Positions 16,335 to 25,809 of a stretch of 64,000 bases of DNA are shown here, in pieces. The stretch comes from Peptoniphilus sp. ING2-D1G (GTDB taxonomy: Bacteria; Bacillota; Clostridia; Tissierellales; Peptoniphilaceae), in the NCBI GenBank assembly GCA_000952975.1, contig LM997412.1, forward strand, positions 1,116,001 to 1,180,000. Reading direction: 5' to 3'. Under the pieces are notes generated by a model that saw only the letters and a program-made list of their open reading frames with translations, made no database searches and was not told where the DNA came from. Within the stretch, counting starts at the first letter, position 1. Every line of letters starts with the position of its first letter. The translations under genes were made by a program, and so were the position numbers.

Positions 16335-16370
16335 CAAAAAAAGTATCAGTTCATAGGTGGACTGATACTC
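16335..16370 (-). terminator. Terminator of the tcdA-pcrA-ligA-gatCAB cluster
   Basis: GTATCAGT and ACTGATAC pair around a 10-base loop about 35 bp after the gatB stop. T7 follows on the minus strand. Confidence 0.88.
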
Positions 16371-16403
16371 AAGTTATTTTTAGTTGATGGATAAAATATT
16401 TTT

Positions 16404-17828
16404 TTATTTATTTTTTATCTTTTCCGCAATTAATTTATTTACTATCTGAGGATTTGCCTTTCCTCTTGATTCTTTCATTACAAGTCCGACCAAAAATCCG
16501 AGAACTCTGGTTTTTCCCGCGTTATAATCTTCTATCGATTTGGGATTTGTAGCTATGATTCTATCTACTATTTTTTCTATTTCCGTTGTGTCTGTTATTT
16601 GTGATAATCCTTGTTCTTTTATGATGTCCAAAGGTTTTTTTGATGTTTCGAACATTTTCTTTAACACTTTTTTTCCTGAGTTGTTGTTTATATCTTCTGA
16701 TTTTATTGCCTTTAACAGAGCTGTAAAATCTTTCGAGCTAAAGGGAATTTCAAATTCTTCCGTATCTTCAACTCTTCTTAAGACTTCTGTCATTATCCAA
16801 TTTGAAATCATATTGTAGTCATCAAAGTTTTGTACTACTTCTTCATAGAAAACCGACAGTTTTTTAGAAGATGTCAAAATTTTTGAATCATATTCGGGAA
16901 TCGAGTATTCTTCCTGAAATCTCTTCGCCTTTTTATCGGGAAGCTCAGGCATTTTTGATTTTATTTCTTCAATTCTTTCTTCGTCTATGACTACCTGGGG
17001 TAAATCTCCTTCGGGGGCAAATCTGTAATCAGCAACGGTATACTTTACTCTCATCAAAATTGTTTCATTGTTTACATCGTCCCATCTTCTTGTGGTCCTG
17101 ATTTCCTGTTCTCCTTTTTCGAGAAGTTCAATATGTCTTTTTGTTTCAAATTCTATGGCTTTTTCTACTCCTCTGAAGGAATTTAGGTTCTTGACTTCTG
17201 TAACTGCAGTTTTTATTCCCTTTTCTTCATCTATGACATTTACATTTACATCGCATCTCAAGGAACCTTCTTCCATTTTACAATCAGATATCCCGAGGTA
17301 TGTCAATGTGCTTTTAAGTTTTTCCAAAAACAATCTGGCTTCTTTTCCCGAATTCATGTCGGGTTTTGATACTATTTCAATGAGCGGCACACCGCATCTG
17401 TTGTAGTCCATTAATGTTTCGCCCATATCCGTATGCAAAGACTTGGCCGTGTCTTCTTCCATTTGGATTTTATAGATGCCTATCTTTTTTTCTCCGAATT
17501 CACCTTCTATTTCAAGATAACCTTCAGTGCAAATCGGCATATCATCTTGAGTTACTTGGTAGCCCTTCGTAAGATCCGGATAAAAGTAATTTTTCCTGTC
17601 AAATTTTGAAATATGTTCAATATTACAGTTAAGGGCAAGTCCTGCCATAATGGTGTAATTTACCATATTTTCATTTAAAACCGGCATTCCTCCCGGAAGT
17701 GCGAGACATACCGGACACACTCTGGTGTTGGGCTCTCCTCCGAATTCATTTTTGCAAGAGCAGAAAGCTTTTGTTTGAGTGGATAATTCAACGTGGATTT
17801 CCAATCCGACTATTGTTTTATATGACAT
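16404..17828 (-). CDS. gatB: Asp-tRNA(Asn)/Glu-tRNA(Gln) amidotransferase subunit B
   Basis: GatB binds the misacylated tRNA and activates the side-chain carboxylate with ATP, so that ammonia from GatA can form Gln-tRNA(Gln) or Asn-tRNA(Asn). The 474 residues cover the cradle domain (VGLEIHVELST near the start, a zinc site built from the CSC and CPVCLALPG cysteines, and YFYPDLTKGYQ), followed by the helical and YqeY-like tail. Start and gatA stop overlap by one base (TAATG), so translation is coupled. A glutamyl-tRNA synthetase gene lies in the same window (33588-35063), as expected for an organism charging tRNA-Gln indirectly. Confidence 0.97.
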   Translation of the reverse strand: MSYKTIVGLEIHVELSTQTKAFCSCKNEFGGEPNTRVCPVCLALPGGMPVLNENMVNYTIMAGLALNCNIEHISKFDRKNYFYPDLTKGYQVTQDDMPICTEGYLEIEGEFGEKKIGIYKIQMEEDTAKSLHTDMGETLMDYNRCGVPLIEIVSKPDMNSGKEARLFLEKLKSTLTYLGISDCKMEEGSLRCDVNVNVIDEEKGIKTAVTEVKNLNSFRGVEKAIEFETKRHIELLEKGEQEIRTTRRWDDVNNETILMRVKYTVADYRFAPEGDLPQVVIDEERIEEIKSKMPELPDKKAKRFQEEYSIPEYDSKILTSSKKLSVFYEEVVQNFDDYNMISNWIMTEVLRRVEDTEEFEIPFSSKDFTALLKAIKSEDINNNSGKKVLKKMFETSKKPLDIIKEQGLSQITDTTEIEKIVDRIIATNPKSIEDYNAGKTRVLGFLVGLVMKESRGKANPQIVNKLIAEKIKNK

Positions 17829-19276
17829 TACTTCACACTCCTTTCAAATCCCAAGGCGGCCTTTATCATTTCGTGATCCTTAAATCTATTTGCCGTGAGT
17901 TCAATTCCCACTGACAATCCGTCCACCTTAGGCATGGGTATGCTCATGGAAGGACATCCCGCCATGTTTGCAGGTATGGTAAACAAATCGGCTTTATACA
18001 TTTCCACAGGGCTTATTTCTTCATCTATTTCGGGAGGCAGTATGGGAGATGTCGGACATAAAATAATCCCGTCCTTTCCGAGGGCATTTTCCATCTCGGT
18101 CTTTATTCTATTTCTGACTTTTAATGCCTTGTAGTAATAATCTTTTGCAAATTCCAAGCTCAAAATATGAGTTCCAATCATTATTCTTCTCTTTACTTCA
18201 TCTCCAAAGCCTTCAGCCCTGGACTTTTTAAACATTTCTTCATAAGTCTCATATTCATCGGTTCTATGGCCATATCTAAGCCCGTCAAATCTCGCCATAT
18301 TCGGCGCAATTTCTCCATTTGTAAGTATGTGATAGGTTTCTATTACATATTTAAGAGAGTCCATGGGCACAATTTCTATTTTAGCTCCCTTTTTTTCAAA
18401 TATTTCAATGGCCTTTTCATATTGACTTTTTACTTCGGAAATGAGTTCCAAATCCATATAGAGTTTCGGAATTATAATTCTAAGCCCCTTTAAAAATTCT
18501 ATGGCAGCTTCGTCATCTGAATAGTCGATGGATTTAAGTATTGAATCGTTCCCCACAGATGTTGCATCACGCTTGCTCTTACCTACTAATGCTTTTAAAA
18601 GAAGATGGGCATCTTCAACGTCTTTACCTAAGGCGCCTGCTTGGTCAAAATTATTTGCCATAGTGGACATCCCATATCTGGGAATGCTTCCATAGGTGGG
18701 TTTAATTCCAACTAATCCGCAAAAACTTGCAGGTTGTCTTGTGGAACCTCCCGTATCGCTTCCCACTGAAAGCGCACATTCATTTGCCGCAAGTGATGCT
18801 GCAGAACCTCCTGACGAGCCTCCCGGAACTAAAGATGTGTTCAAGGGATTTTTGGAAGGTCCGAAATAGGATGTCTTAGTAGATGCTCCCATGGCAAATT
18901 CATCCATATTTGTCTTGCCTAAAATTATTCCGTGGGCCTTTTTTATTCTTTCTGAAATTACAGAATCGTAGTAGGGAACAAAACTTTCAAGCATTTTTGA
19001 AGCACAGGTCATCCTTATGCCCTTGACAGCTATATTATCTTTAATCGAAATGGGAACACCGCTTAGAACTCCCATTTCTTCTCTGTCTTGAAATTTTCTA
19101 TCCACAGCTCTTGCTTGTTTTAAAGCTTGTTCTGCACATATTGTTATATATGCATTTATATCTTTTTCATTTTTTTCTATTTTATCGATATAAGTTTTTA
19201 CAACTTCTTCCACAGAAAAATCTCTGTTTTTATATCCTGCTACTAATTCTCTCGCTTTTAAAGTAGTTAAATCCAA
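17828..19276 (-). CDS. gatA: Asp-tRNA(Asn)/Glu-tRNA(Gln) amidotransferase subunit A
   Basis: GatA is the amidase-signature glutaminase that supplies ammonia to GatB. The Ser-cisSer-Lys triad is visible in ISIKDNI (Lys near residue 76) and in the GGSSGG and GSDTGGSTRQP segments near 150-175. I place the start at the TTG at 19276, because AGAGGTG lies just before it and the product then begins MDLTTLKARELV as GatA proteins usually do. An upstream in-frame TTG at 19297 would place the ribosome site inside the gene. The product is then 482 residues. It lies between gatC and gatB in the standard C-A-B order. Confidence 0.96.
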   Translation of the reverse strand: MDLTTLKARELVAGYKNRDFSVEEVVKTYIDKIEKNEKDINAYITICAEQALKQARAVDRKFQDREEMGVLSGVPISIKDNIAVKGIRMTCASKMLESFVPYYDSVISERIKKAHGIILGKTNMDEFAMGASTKTSYFGPSKNPLNTSLVPGGSSGGSAASLAANECALSVGSDTGGSTRQPASFCGLVGIKPTYGSIPRYGMSTMANNFDQAGALGKDVEDAHLLLKALVGKSKRDATSVGNDSILKSIDYSDDEAAIEFLKGLRIIIPKLYMDLELISEVKSQYEKAIEIFEKKGAKIEIVPMDSLKYVIETYHILTNGEIAPNMARFDGLRYGHRTDEYETYEEMFKKSRAEGFGDEVKRRIMIGTHILSLEFAKDYYYKALKVRNRIKTEMENALGKDGIILCPTSPILPPEIDEEISPVEMYKADLFTIPANMAGCPSMSIPMPKVDGLSVGIELTANRFKDHEMIKAALGFERSVK

Positions 19277-19286
19277 ATTTACACCT

Positions 19287-19565
19287 CTATTCAACAAATT
19301 TTACAATATTAAAGTATCCATACTTTTGATCCTTTGCATTTGCAACAGCTTCCTCTTGTGTAAATTCCTCTTTAACATCATCTTCTCTGAAATTGTTGAC
19401 AGTATCATTAACTTGGAAAGTCATCTCATCATTTGTTTCAATATTCTTAATATTTTCTATTAAATCCATGGTTTCAAGAAAATCTTTTTCAAAGTTTTTG
19501 AGCTCTTCCTCAGAAAAATCTATCATGGCAATATCCGCTATGTGGAGTATGTCTTTAGATTCCAT
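19287..19565 (-). CDS. gatC: Asp-tRNA(Asn)/Glu-tRNA(Gln) amidotransferase subunit C
   Basis: GatC is the small belt subunit that holds GatA and GatB together. The 92-residue protein has the family pattern ILHIADIAMIDFSEEELKNF near the N-terminus (landmark) and an acidic, extended C-terminal half. Its start overlaps the end of ligA by 11 bp and gatA begins 10 bp after its stop, so the three gat genes and ligA are one transcription unit. Confidence 0.92.
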   Translation of the reverse strand: MESKDILHIADIAMIDFSEEELKNFEKDFLETMDLIENIKNIETNDEMTFQVNDTVNNFREDDVKEEFTQEEAVANAKDQKYGYFNIVKFVE

Positions 19566-21552
19566 CCTTACCTCCTAAAATATCCTTTAGTTCTTCTTCA
19601 TCTATTATTTTTACATTTAATTCTGTAGCTTTATCATACTTTGAACCCGGCGACTCTCCCGCTATTACCAGATCTGTACTGCTTGATACCGAGCTTACAA
19701 CATCTGCTCCGAGAATTTCCAGTTGCTTTTTTAAATCCGAGCGTTTTATACTGAGAGTTCCGGTTAAAACTATTTTTTTACCTGAAAAATAGTTTTGTGT
19801 TTTTTGTATTTCTTCATAATAGGGTTTAATCCCCAACACAAGTAATTTATCCAAGGCCTCTATAATATGGCTCTCTTTAAAATATTTTACGATTTCATCT
19901 GCCGTAATACTTCCTATATCCTTTATTTCAATGAGTTCATTGAACTGAGCTTTTCTGAAATCAGAAAAATTTTTGTACTTGGCGGCTAAATCATAGGCTG
20001 TTTTAATACCGACGTTATTTATACCCAGGGCATAGATAAAATTGGGCAAGTACACATTTTTGCTTCTTTCAATGGCATTTATGAGATTATCGCTCCTTTT
20101 TTCTTTAAAGCCTTCAAGTTTTAAAAGATCTTCTTTTTTAAGCTCATAAATCTGTGGAATTTCCTTTATGTGAAGTTCATTCATCAACTGTGTTACAGTT
20201 TTTTCGCTAAGTCCCTCAATGTTCATTGCATCTCGTGAAGCGAAATGAGTCAGCCTTGAAATTAACTGAGGTTCGCATGAAAGAGTATTCGGACAAAATA
20301 TATGCACACCCTCTTGGAACAATTCGGTTCCGCAAGCCGGGCAATGACTGGGCTTTTCTATCTCTTCAGTGATATCATCTGTAGGAACTACTCCCAGTAT
20401 TTCCGGTATTACATCGTTTGACCTCCTGATAAGGACTGTGGAGTTAAGTCTTACGCCCTTTCTCAATATATCGTCATAATTGTTAAGTGTTGCTCGCCTT
20501 ACAGTTACTCCATCTATATCTACGGGTTCAAGTATGGCCGTAGGAGTAACCTTTGCCGATCTGCCGACATTCCAATTTACTCCTATTAATTTTGTTGTGT
20601 ACTCTTCAGCCTCAAATTTATACGCAATAGACCCTCTTGGGAATTTGTTTGTGTATCCGAGAAACTGTCTGGTTTCCATATCATTGATTTTTATTGTAAC
20701 ACCGTCAATTAAAATTTCCAGATTATTCCTTATTTTTTCAATGTATTCAATTTTTTCTATGACTTCTCTTAAATTATTGCATTTATATATTTTATCGCTT
20801 ATATTAAATTTATTTCTCTTTAAAAATTCTTTCATCTCCACATCTGTTTTAAATTCATCAGTGGAAATGTAACTTACGTTGTAAAAATATGCTGTCAAAT
20901 TTCTGGAACGGGTAACCTTGGTGTCTAAATTTCTAAGGGCGCCCGCCGCTGCATTTCTCGCATTCTTAAGTTTGTCCGAATGAGTTTTATTGTAATCCTC
21001 CAAGGCTTTCAAGGGCATTAAACCTTCTCCTTGAACCTCCATCGTCCCTTTGTAATCTATTTGCAAAGGGATTGAAGATATGGTTTTTACCTGTGGAAGA
21101 ATTTCCTCTCCGATTATCCCGTTTCCCCTCGTCGCAGCATTTACTAAGTATCCCTCTTCATAGGTTAGATTTATGGTTAAGCCGTCAAATTTAAGTTCGA
21201 CTACATATTCTATCTCGGGAAACTTTTCATCGCTGTTTTTTAAAGTTCTTCTGTTTCTTTCATCCCATAACAACAGTTCTTGATAGTTTTGAGCTTTGTC
21301 CATAGAATAAAGTCTGCTTAAATGTCTGTGTTTTTCAAACTTTTCAAGAATTTCTCCACCGACTCTTATGGTAGGGGAATTGGGAAGAATCAAGTCATTA
21401 TCCTCTTCAAGCCTTTTAAGCTCATAGTATACCTTGTCATATTCCTTATCCTCGACGATAGGGTTATCCAAAGTGTAGTAGTGATAATTGTAAAGATTTA
21501 ATTTCTCTATTAATTCTTCCATTTTTTTTATTATCAAATCTCTGTCCATCAT
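19555..21552 (-). CDS. ligA: NAD-dependent DNA ligase
   Basis: LigA seals nicks during replication and repair by using NAD+ to adenylate its active-site lysine, here in VELKFDGLTI near residue 114. The domains follow in order. The NAD-binding Ia region is at the N-terminus, with the YHYYTLDNPIV motif near residue 20. The adenylation and OB domains come next, then a four-cysteine zinc finger (CPACG...CPNTLSC) near residue 405, helix-hairpin-helix repeats, and a C-terminal BRCT domain with GKKIVLTGTL near 590. At 665 residues it is full length. The start overlaps the pcrA stop (ATGA). Confidence 0.97.
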   Translation of the reverse strand: MMDRDLIIKKMEELIEKLNLYNYHYYTLDNPIVEDKEYDKVYYELKRLEEDNDLILPNSPTIRVGGEILEKFEKHRHLSRLYSMDKAQNYQELLLWDERNRRTLKNSDEKFPEIEYVVELKFDGLTINLTYEEGYLVNAATRGNGIIGEEILPQVKTISSIPLQIDYKGTMEVQGEGLMPLKALEDYNKTHSDKLKNARNAAAGALRNLDTKVTRSRNLTAYFYNVSYISTDEFKTDVEMKEFLKRNKFNISDKIYKCNNLREVIEKIEYIEKIRNNLEILIDGVTIKINDMETRQFLGYTNKFPRGSIAYKFEAEEYTTKLIGVNWNVGRSAKVTPTAILEPVDIDGVTVRRATLNNYDDILRKGVRLNSTVLIRRSNDVIPEILGVVPTDDITEEIEKPSHCPACGTELFQEGVHIFCPNTLSCEPQLISRLTHFASRDAMNIEGLSEKTVTQLMNELHIKEIPQIYELKKEDLLKLEGFKEKRSDNLINAIERSKNVYLPNFIYALGINNVGIKTAYDLAAKYKNFSDFRKAQFNELIEIKDIGSITADEIVKYFKESHIIEALDKLLVLGIKPYYEEIQKTQNYFSGKKIVLTGTLSIKRSDLKKQLEILGADVVSSVSSSTDLVIAGESPGSKYDKATELNVKIIDEEELKDILGGKDGI

Positions 21553-23741
21553 TTCACCAATTTTATGGGCGCTACAGATAACATCAATCTCTTCAGCCCT
21601 TTGTTTTCAAAGGCGATAACTATTTCATAATCCTCTCCCTTTGGGGTTTTTGAAACTACCATTCCCTCTTTCCAAAGTTTATGAAATACTTTATCTCCTA
21701 TTTTAAGCTCTTCTTTTTCTTTATTTTGCACTTTATTTATCGGTTTTTCAACTTTTTTCTGAGAATATTGAGTAAAATCCCTTATTTTAACTGTATGTCC
21801 ATGTTCTCTTGTTTCAGATTTTTCTTCTATTCTCTCAATTTCATCTTCCATCTCCTTTATAAATCTCGATTCCAAGGATGGAGTTGTCCTCCCATAAAGG
21901 GTTCTTGCCGATGCTGAAGAAATATAGAGCAAATCCTCTGCTCTGGTAACCGCCACATAACAAAGTCTTCTTTCTTCTTCCACATCTTCATCTTCTTCAA
22001 TGGATCTTGCAGAGGGAAATAAATTTTCTTCCATTCCCACTAAAAAAACTATTTTGAATTCCAAACCCTTTGAGGAGTGAACGGTCATTAATTTTACGGC
22101 ATTTTCTTCATCGGTCACCTCGTCCGCATCTGAAATTAGACTGATATTGGACAAGAAATCCTCCAATTTCGCCAAGGGCTCTCTTTTCTCATAGTCATAG
22201 GCAGTGGAGACAAGTTCCTTTATATTGTCTATTCTCGTTCTTGATTCCACCGTATTTTCCCTTTTAAGTTCTTCTATATATCCCGTTCTGTCTATAACCT
22301 GATTCATAAGTTCAGTTAAGGTTGCTTTGGTTTCAATTTCCTTGAGAGTTTCAATTATCTCGACAAAATTTGAAATTTTCGATTCCGCTCTTAAATTTAA
22401 GCTTTTCAGTATTTCTTCATCGCTGATGATTTCATACATGGACATCTCATTTTCCTCTGCGGCTTCCATGATTTTTGCAACGGTTGTCGCTCCTATGCCT
22501 CTTTTCGGTTCATTTATAACTCTTCTGAGAGCTACATCGTCTCCCGAATTGAGTATCAGTGTCAGATAGGCTACTATGTCCTTAATTTCCTTTCTGTCGT
22601 AAAACCTGAGACCCCCTACGATTTTGTAGGGTATGCCCTCTCTTACCAAGGTTTCTTCAAATCCTCTCGACTGTGCGTTGGTTCTGTACAAAATAGCCAT
22701 GTCTTCATAGGAATACCCCTTGTAGTGAAGATGTTCTATCTTTGTAATCACGCCTATTTCTTCTTCTGTTGAATGTCCGAATAATCTGTACTTTACTTTT
22801 TCACTGCCCTCTCTTTTAGTCCATAGGTTTTTGTCTCTTCTGTTTTTATTGTTTTTTATCAAGGAGTTTGCAACCTTTAAGATATCCGATGTCGATCTGT
22901 AATTTTGCTCCAGCAAAATCACTTCAGCCCCTTTGAAATCCCTTTCAAAATTCAGTATGTTTGTGATATCTGCTCCTCTCCACTTGTAGATGGATTGGTC
23001 GTTATCTCCGACTACTGTCAGTTTGGGGTTTTCTTTACAAATCAACTTTATAAATCTGTATTGAGCTTTGTTGGTATCTTGGTATTCATCCACAAATATG
23101 TAATTGAATTTTCTTTTGTAGAAATCTCTTAAGTGTTCATTATTTTCAAGAAGTTCCACAGTTTTTATTATTAAGTCGTCAAAATCATAGGCATTGTTTT
23201 CCTGTATTTTTTTTTCATAGAGTTCATAGATATGGCCTATGTTTTTAAGATAATAATCCGACTCATTTATTCTTATGAATTCTTCCGGCTTTATAAATTC
23301 ATTTTTTACTTCTGATATCTTTGCAATCACACTGCTGAACTTGTATAATTCCTTGCTTATATTTAATTCCTTCAAACAATCCTTTATGACCGTCACCTGA
23401 TCGTTTCTGTCATAGATGGAAAAATTCTGCGTCTTTAAACTGTTTTCCTTAGACATCCTCAAAATTCTAAGACAAATGGAATGAAAGGTTCCTATCCACA
23501 TCTGTCTTATATCCGCATTCAAGATTTTGGCAACTCTGCTCTTCATTTCCTTTGCAGCTTTATTGGTGAAGGTTATCGCCAATATCTCGGAGGGAAAAAT
23601 ATTTTTTTCTTCTATCAGATATGCTATTTTATTGGTTACTACCTTTGTCTTACCTGAACCGGCTCCCGCAAGTATGAGTAAGGGTCCGTCATTGTAGTAA
23701 AGAGCCTCAGACTGTCTATCATTTAAATCTTTATAAATCAT
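21549..23741 (-). CDS. pcrA: ATP-dependent 3'-5' DNA helicase PcrA/UvrD
   Basis: PcrA is the superfamily 1A helicase of Gram-positive bacteria that acts in nucleotide excision repair, plasmid rolling-circle replication and removal of RecA. Motif I is LAGAGSGKT near residue 24, motif II is VDEYQDTN, and motif III is VVGDNDQSIYKWRGAD. Motif V is LMTVHSSKGLEF and motif VI is VAVTRAEDLL. The final about 50 residues form the Tudor-like domain that contacts RNA polymerase (GDKVFHKLWKEGMV). It is 730 residues long, is followed by ligA as in many Firmicutes, and starts 7 bp after tcdA. Confidence 0.97.
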   Translation of the reverse strand: MIYKDLNDRQSEALYYNDGPLLILAGAGSGKTKVVTNKIAYLIEEKNIFPSEILAITFTNKAAKEMKSRVAKILNADIRQMWIGTFHSICLRILRMSKENSLKTQNFSIYDRNDQVTVIKDCLKELNISKELYKFSSVIAKISEVKNEFIKPEEFIRINESDYYLKNIGHIYELYEKKIQENNAYDFDDLIIKTVELLENNEHLRDFYKRKFNYIFVDEYQDTNKAQYRFIKLICKENPKLTVVGDNDQSIYKWRGADITNILNFERDFKGAEVILLEQNYRSTSDILKVANSLIKNNKNRRDKNLWTKREGSEKVKYRLFGHSTEEEIGVITKIEHLHYKGYSYEDMAILYRTNAQSRGFEETLVREGIPYKIVGGLRFYDRKEIKDIVAYLTLILNSGDDVALRRVINEPKRGIGATTVAKIMEAAEENEMSMYEIISDEEILKSLNLRAESKISNFVEIIETLKEIETKATLTELMNQVIDRTGYIEELKRENTVESRTRIDNIKELVSTAYDYEKREPLAKLEDFLSNISLISDADEVTDEENAVKLMTVHSSKGLEFKIVFLVGMEENLFPSARSIEEDEDVEEERRLCYVAVTRAEDLLYISSASARTLYGRTTPSLESRFIKEMEDEIERIEEKSETREHGHTVKIRDFTQYSQKKVEKPINKVQNKEKEELKIGDKVFHKLWKEGMVVSKTPKGEDYEIVIAFENKGLKRLMLSVAPIKLVK

Positions 23742-23748
23742 ATTGCTC

Positions 23749-24429
23749 CTAAATCTCTATTAAACTTCTAATTATGTATGAAGCCATCACCATTCCGCAT
23801 ACAGGTGGCACAAAGGACATTGACCCCGGTGTTCTTGAAGATATTTTTAAGGGTTTTTCCGTTGAATATACCACTTTTAATTTTTCTACACCGCGTTTTT
23901 TAAGTTCCTTCCTCATTGCCTTTGACAAGGGATCATAACAGGTGTTGAATATATCATCTATCCTGAATTGCGTAGGATCAACTCTGTTGCCCGCTCCCAT
24001 TGCGGAAATCAAATTATAACTATTATTATAACAGATTTGAGCCAAAGCTACCTTAGCTGATACGGTATCTATGGCATCAGCTATGAAATCATATTCGTTC
24101 AAATTAAATTCATCGACATTTTCTTCAGTTACTCTTTTGCAAAATTTCTTCACTTCGACATCGGAATTGATGTCCTTGAGTCTTTTCTCCATGGCATCCA
24201 CTTTATCCTCACCTATACATGATTCTGTAGCCACTAATTGTCTATTTAAATTAGTAATGTCCACAACATCATCATCCACAAGGGCAATTTTTTTAATTCC
24301 CGACCTCACAAGAGCCTCACAAAGTGAACCTCCCACTCCACCAAGACCGAATACGATTATTTTTGCCCTCTTGATTTTTAATAAATTGTCTTCGCCTATT
24401 AATTTTATAGTTCTATCAAATCTATCCAT
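23749..24429 (-). CDS. tcdA: tRNA threonylcarbamoyladenosine dehydratase (TcdA/CsdL-like, HesA/MoeB/ThiF fold)
   Basis: This E1-like enzyme of the ThiF/MoeB fold binds ATP through GLGGVGGSLCEALVRSG near residue 30. The further family residues DDDVVDITNLNRQ and ADAIDTVSAK are present. The length (226) and the MDRFDRT start match the YgdL/TcdA group, which cyclises t6A to ct6A at position 37 of tRNAs. The start follows GGTGATAT. Only 34 bp separate it from the upstream SLH gene, and that gap holds a terminator. No room for a separate promoter is visible, so readthrough is likely to feed this operon. Confidence 0.88.
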   Translation of the reverse strand: MDRFDRTIKLIGEDNLLKIKRAKIIVFGLGGVGGSLCEALVRSGIKKIALVDDDVVDITNLNRQLVATESCIGEDKVDAMEKRLKDINSDVEVKKFCKRVTEENVDEFNLNEYDFIADAIDTVSAKVALAQICYNNSYNLISAMGAGNRVDPTQFRIDDIFNTCYDPLSKAMRKELKKRGVEKLKVVYSTEKPLKISSRTPGSMSFVPPVCGMVMASYIIRSLIEI

Positions 24430-24437
24430 ATATCACC

Positions 24438-24463
24438 AAAAAGGTGAAGGCCATACCTTCACC
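24438..24463 (-). terminator. Terminator between the SLH gene and tcdA
   Basis: GGTGAAGG and CCTTCACC pair around five bases directly after the SLH stop. T5 on the minus strand is followed at once by the GGTGAT ribosome site of tcdA. Confidence 0.85.
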
Positions 24464-25612
24464 CTATAATTTTTCTATTCTCATATCTTCAAGTTCTCTG
24501 TCTACGATATTTGCCTTTACCTTAATGAGGTCTCCGGTATTTAAAAACATATCAGAGCTTATTGTGAACAAAGTCCCTGCCGTTATCAGAGGATTGTCCG
24601 ATACTAAAACCTGAATGTCATATCCTCCGCTGAAATCATCTCTCTTAATAACCCTTGCAGAAAATTCAATTCTATTGGCATATCGTTCTTCGCCGAGATT
24701 TTCTAAGGACTTCAACCTTTTGACAGCATCAAATTCTATATAGCCCTCTACGTCGTGATTTATCAAGTTTAAAATGTTATCTACCCTCTGCCCATCCTTC
24801 ATTGCGATTTGCACACTGTTAATATCCACGTTATAATCCTTGCCGTCAATTGTGACGGTGGAATTACTTCCATTTAAGCTGACAGCTGACAGCTTGCCTT
24901 TAACTGTTTTAACACCTATGAGATTGCCCGTTTCAACAGGAGTTGAGTTGCCATTTAAATAATTCAAATAATTATCTGCTACAATTGCAACCTCCGAACG
25001 TCTTATATATTTACTCCCGTTAAAGTACCCGTCACTTCCAGTGGCAGCATAAACTCCAGCTTCAATAAGTCCCGTCAGATATTCCTTTGTCATTTGCGGA
25101 ATTTTATCCAAATCCTCATGTCTTAAATTTTCCATATCACCTTGGGGAAGATTAAAAGCTCTTCCGAAATATACCGTAACTGAATTTCTATTTGGAAATA
25201 CGGTGTTGGTGTCTCTTAAAAATCCGCCACGTTCCGCAGCCTCAAGAGTTCTTTCAGTAATTGTGTTTATGGCTAAATTATAACACACCGCCTCTATTGC
25301 CCACGAGGGAACATGATAAATATTGGCAGTGCTGTAATATGTGTTTTCAGCAGCTTTTAATTCATCCGGTGAAGGGTTTTTTATGTTCTTTATAACTTGC
25401 ATTATCTCCAAAAAACTCACAGCTCTATAGGGCTTGAAAGTTCCATCGGGATACCCTCCGAAAATATTTTTTTCAGACAAACTGTCCACCGCATTATATG
25501 CCCATCCATATTCACCATCTGATTTCAAATCCGTAAATGATTTTGCGTATATGCCTTTGGGCAATATTAAAAAAACAAGTGTAATAAACAATATTTTATA
25601 TATCTTTTTCAT
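24464..25612 (-). CDS. SLH-domain surface protein
   Basis: The 382-residue protein has a signal peptide (residues 1-23, ending IYAKS) and two to three S-layer homology modules over about residues 24-225. FGGYPDGTFKPYRAVSFLEIMQ and YFNGSKYIRRSEVAIVADNYL are the clearest signatures (landmarks). The remaining about 150 residues are beta-rich, with two similar strand blocks and a DGKDYNVDINSVQIAM segment, and I do not recognise a domain. It is probably anchored to the wall polymer on the outside of the cell. The start follows AGGGAGG, with a TATAAT box about 20 bp upstream. It is unrelated in sequence to the SLH protein at 12656-13960 beyond the SLH repeats. Confidence 0.86.
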   Translation of the reverse strand: MKKIYKILFITLVFLILPKGIYAKSFTDLKSDGEYGWAYNAVDSLSEKNIFGGYPDGTFKPYRAVSFLEIMQVIKNIKNPSPDELKAAENTYYSTANIYHVPSWAIEAVCYNLAINTITERTLEAAERGGFLRDTNTVFPNRNSVTVYFGRAFNLPQGDMENLRHEDLDKIPQMTKEYLTGLIEAGVYAATGSDGYFNGSKYIRRSEVAIVADNYLNYLNGNSTPVETGNLIGVKTVKGKLSAVSLNGSNSTVTIDGKDYNVDINSVQIAMKDGQRVDNILNLINHDVEGYIEFDAVKRLKSLENLGEERYANRIEFSARVIKRDDFSGGYDIQVLVSDNPLITAGTLFTISSDMFLNTGDLIKVKANIVDRELEDMRIEKL

Positions 25613-25720
25613 AAATTCCTCCCTATATAAATATTATAGCATAAAGTCAAAGCTCTAAAAATAAATAAGGGGGTGAAGATGCTCTCGTAATTTCAAATTA
25701 TATACGACATCGAAATATAA

Positions 25721-25744
25721 GGGGCGGACGAAGGCATCCGCCCC
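25721..25744. repeat. GC-rich palindrome (REP-like element, copy 2, inverted)
   Basis: GGGGCGGA and TCCGCCCC pair around eight bases. Read on the minus strand it matches the palindrome at 1469-1492 at 21 of 22 positions of the core, with the same GTAGG lead-in. A degenerate GAGGACGAGGCAATGATAG tract at 25772-25790 is reminiscent of the second hairpin of copy 1. It lies between the SLH promoter and the thioesterase gene. Confidence 0.7.
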
Positions 25745-25809
25745 TACAAAAAATCGAAAATTACCAACATTGAGGACGAGGCAATGATAGTCCCCAATTA
25801 TGATTAAAT

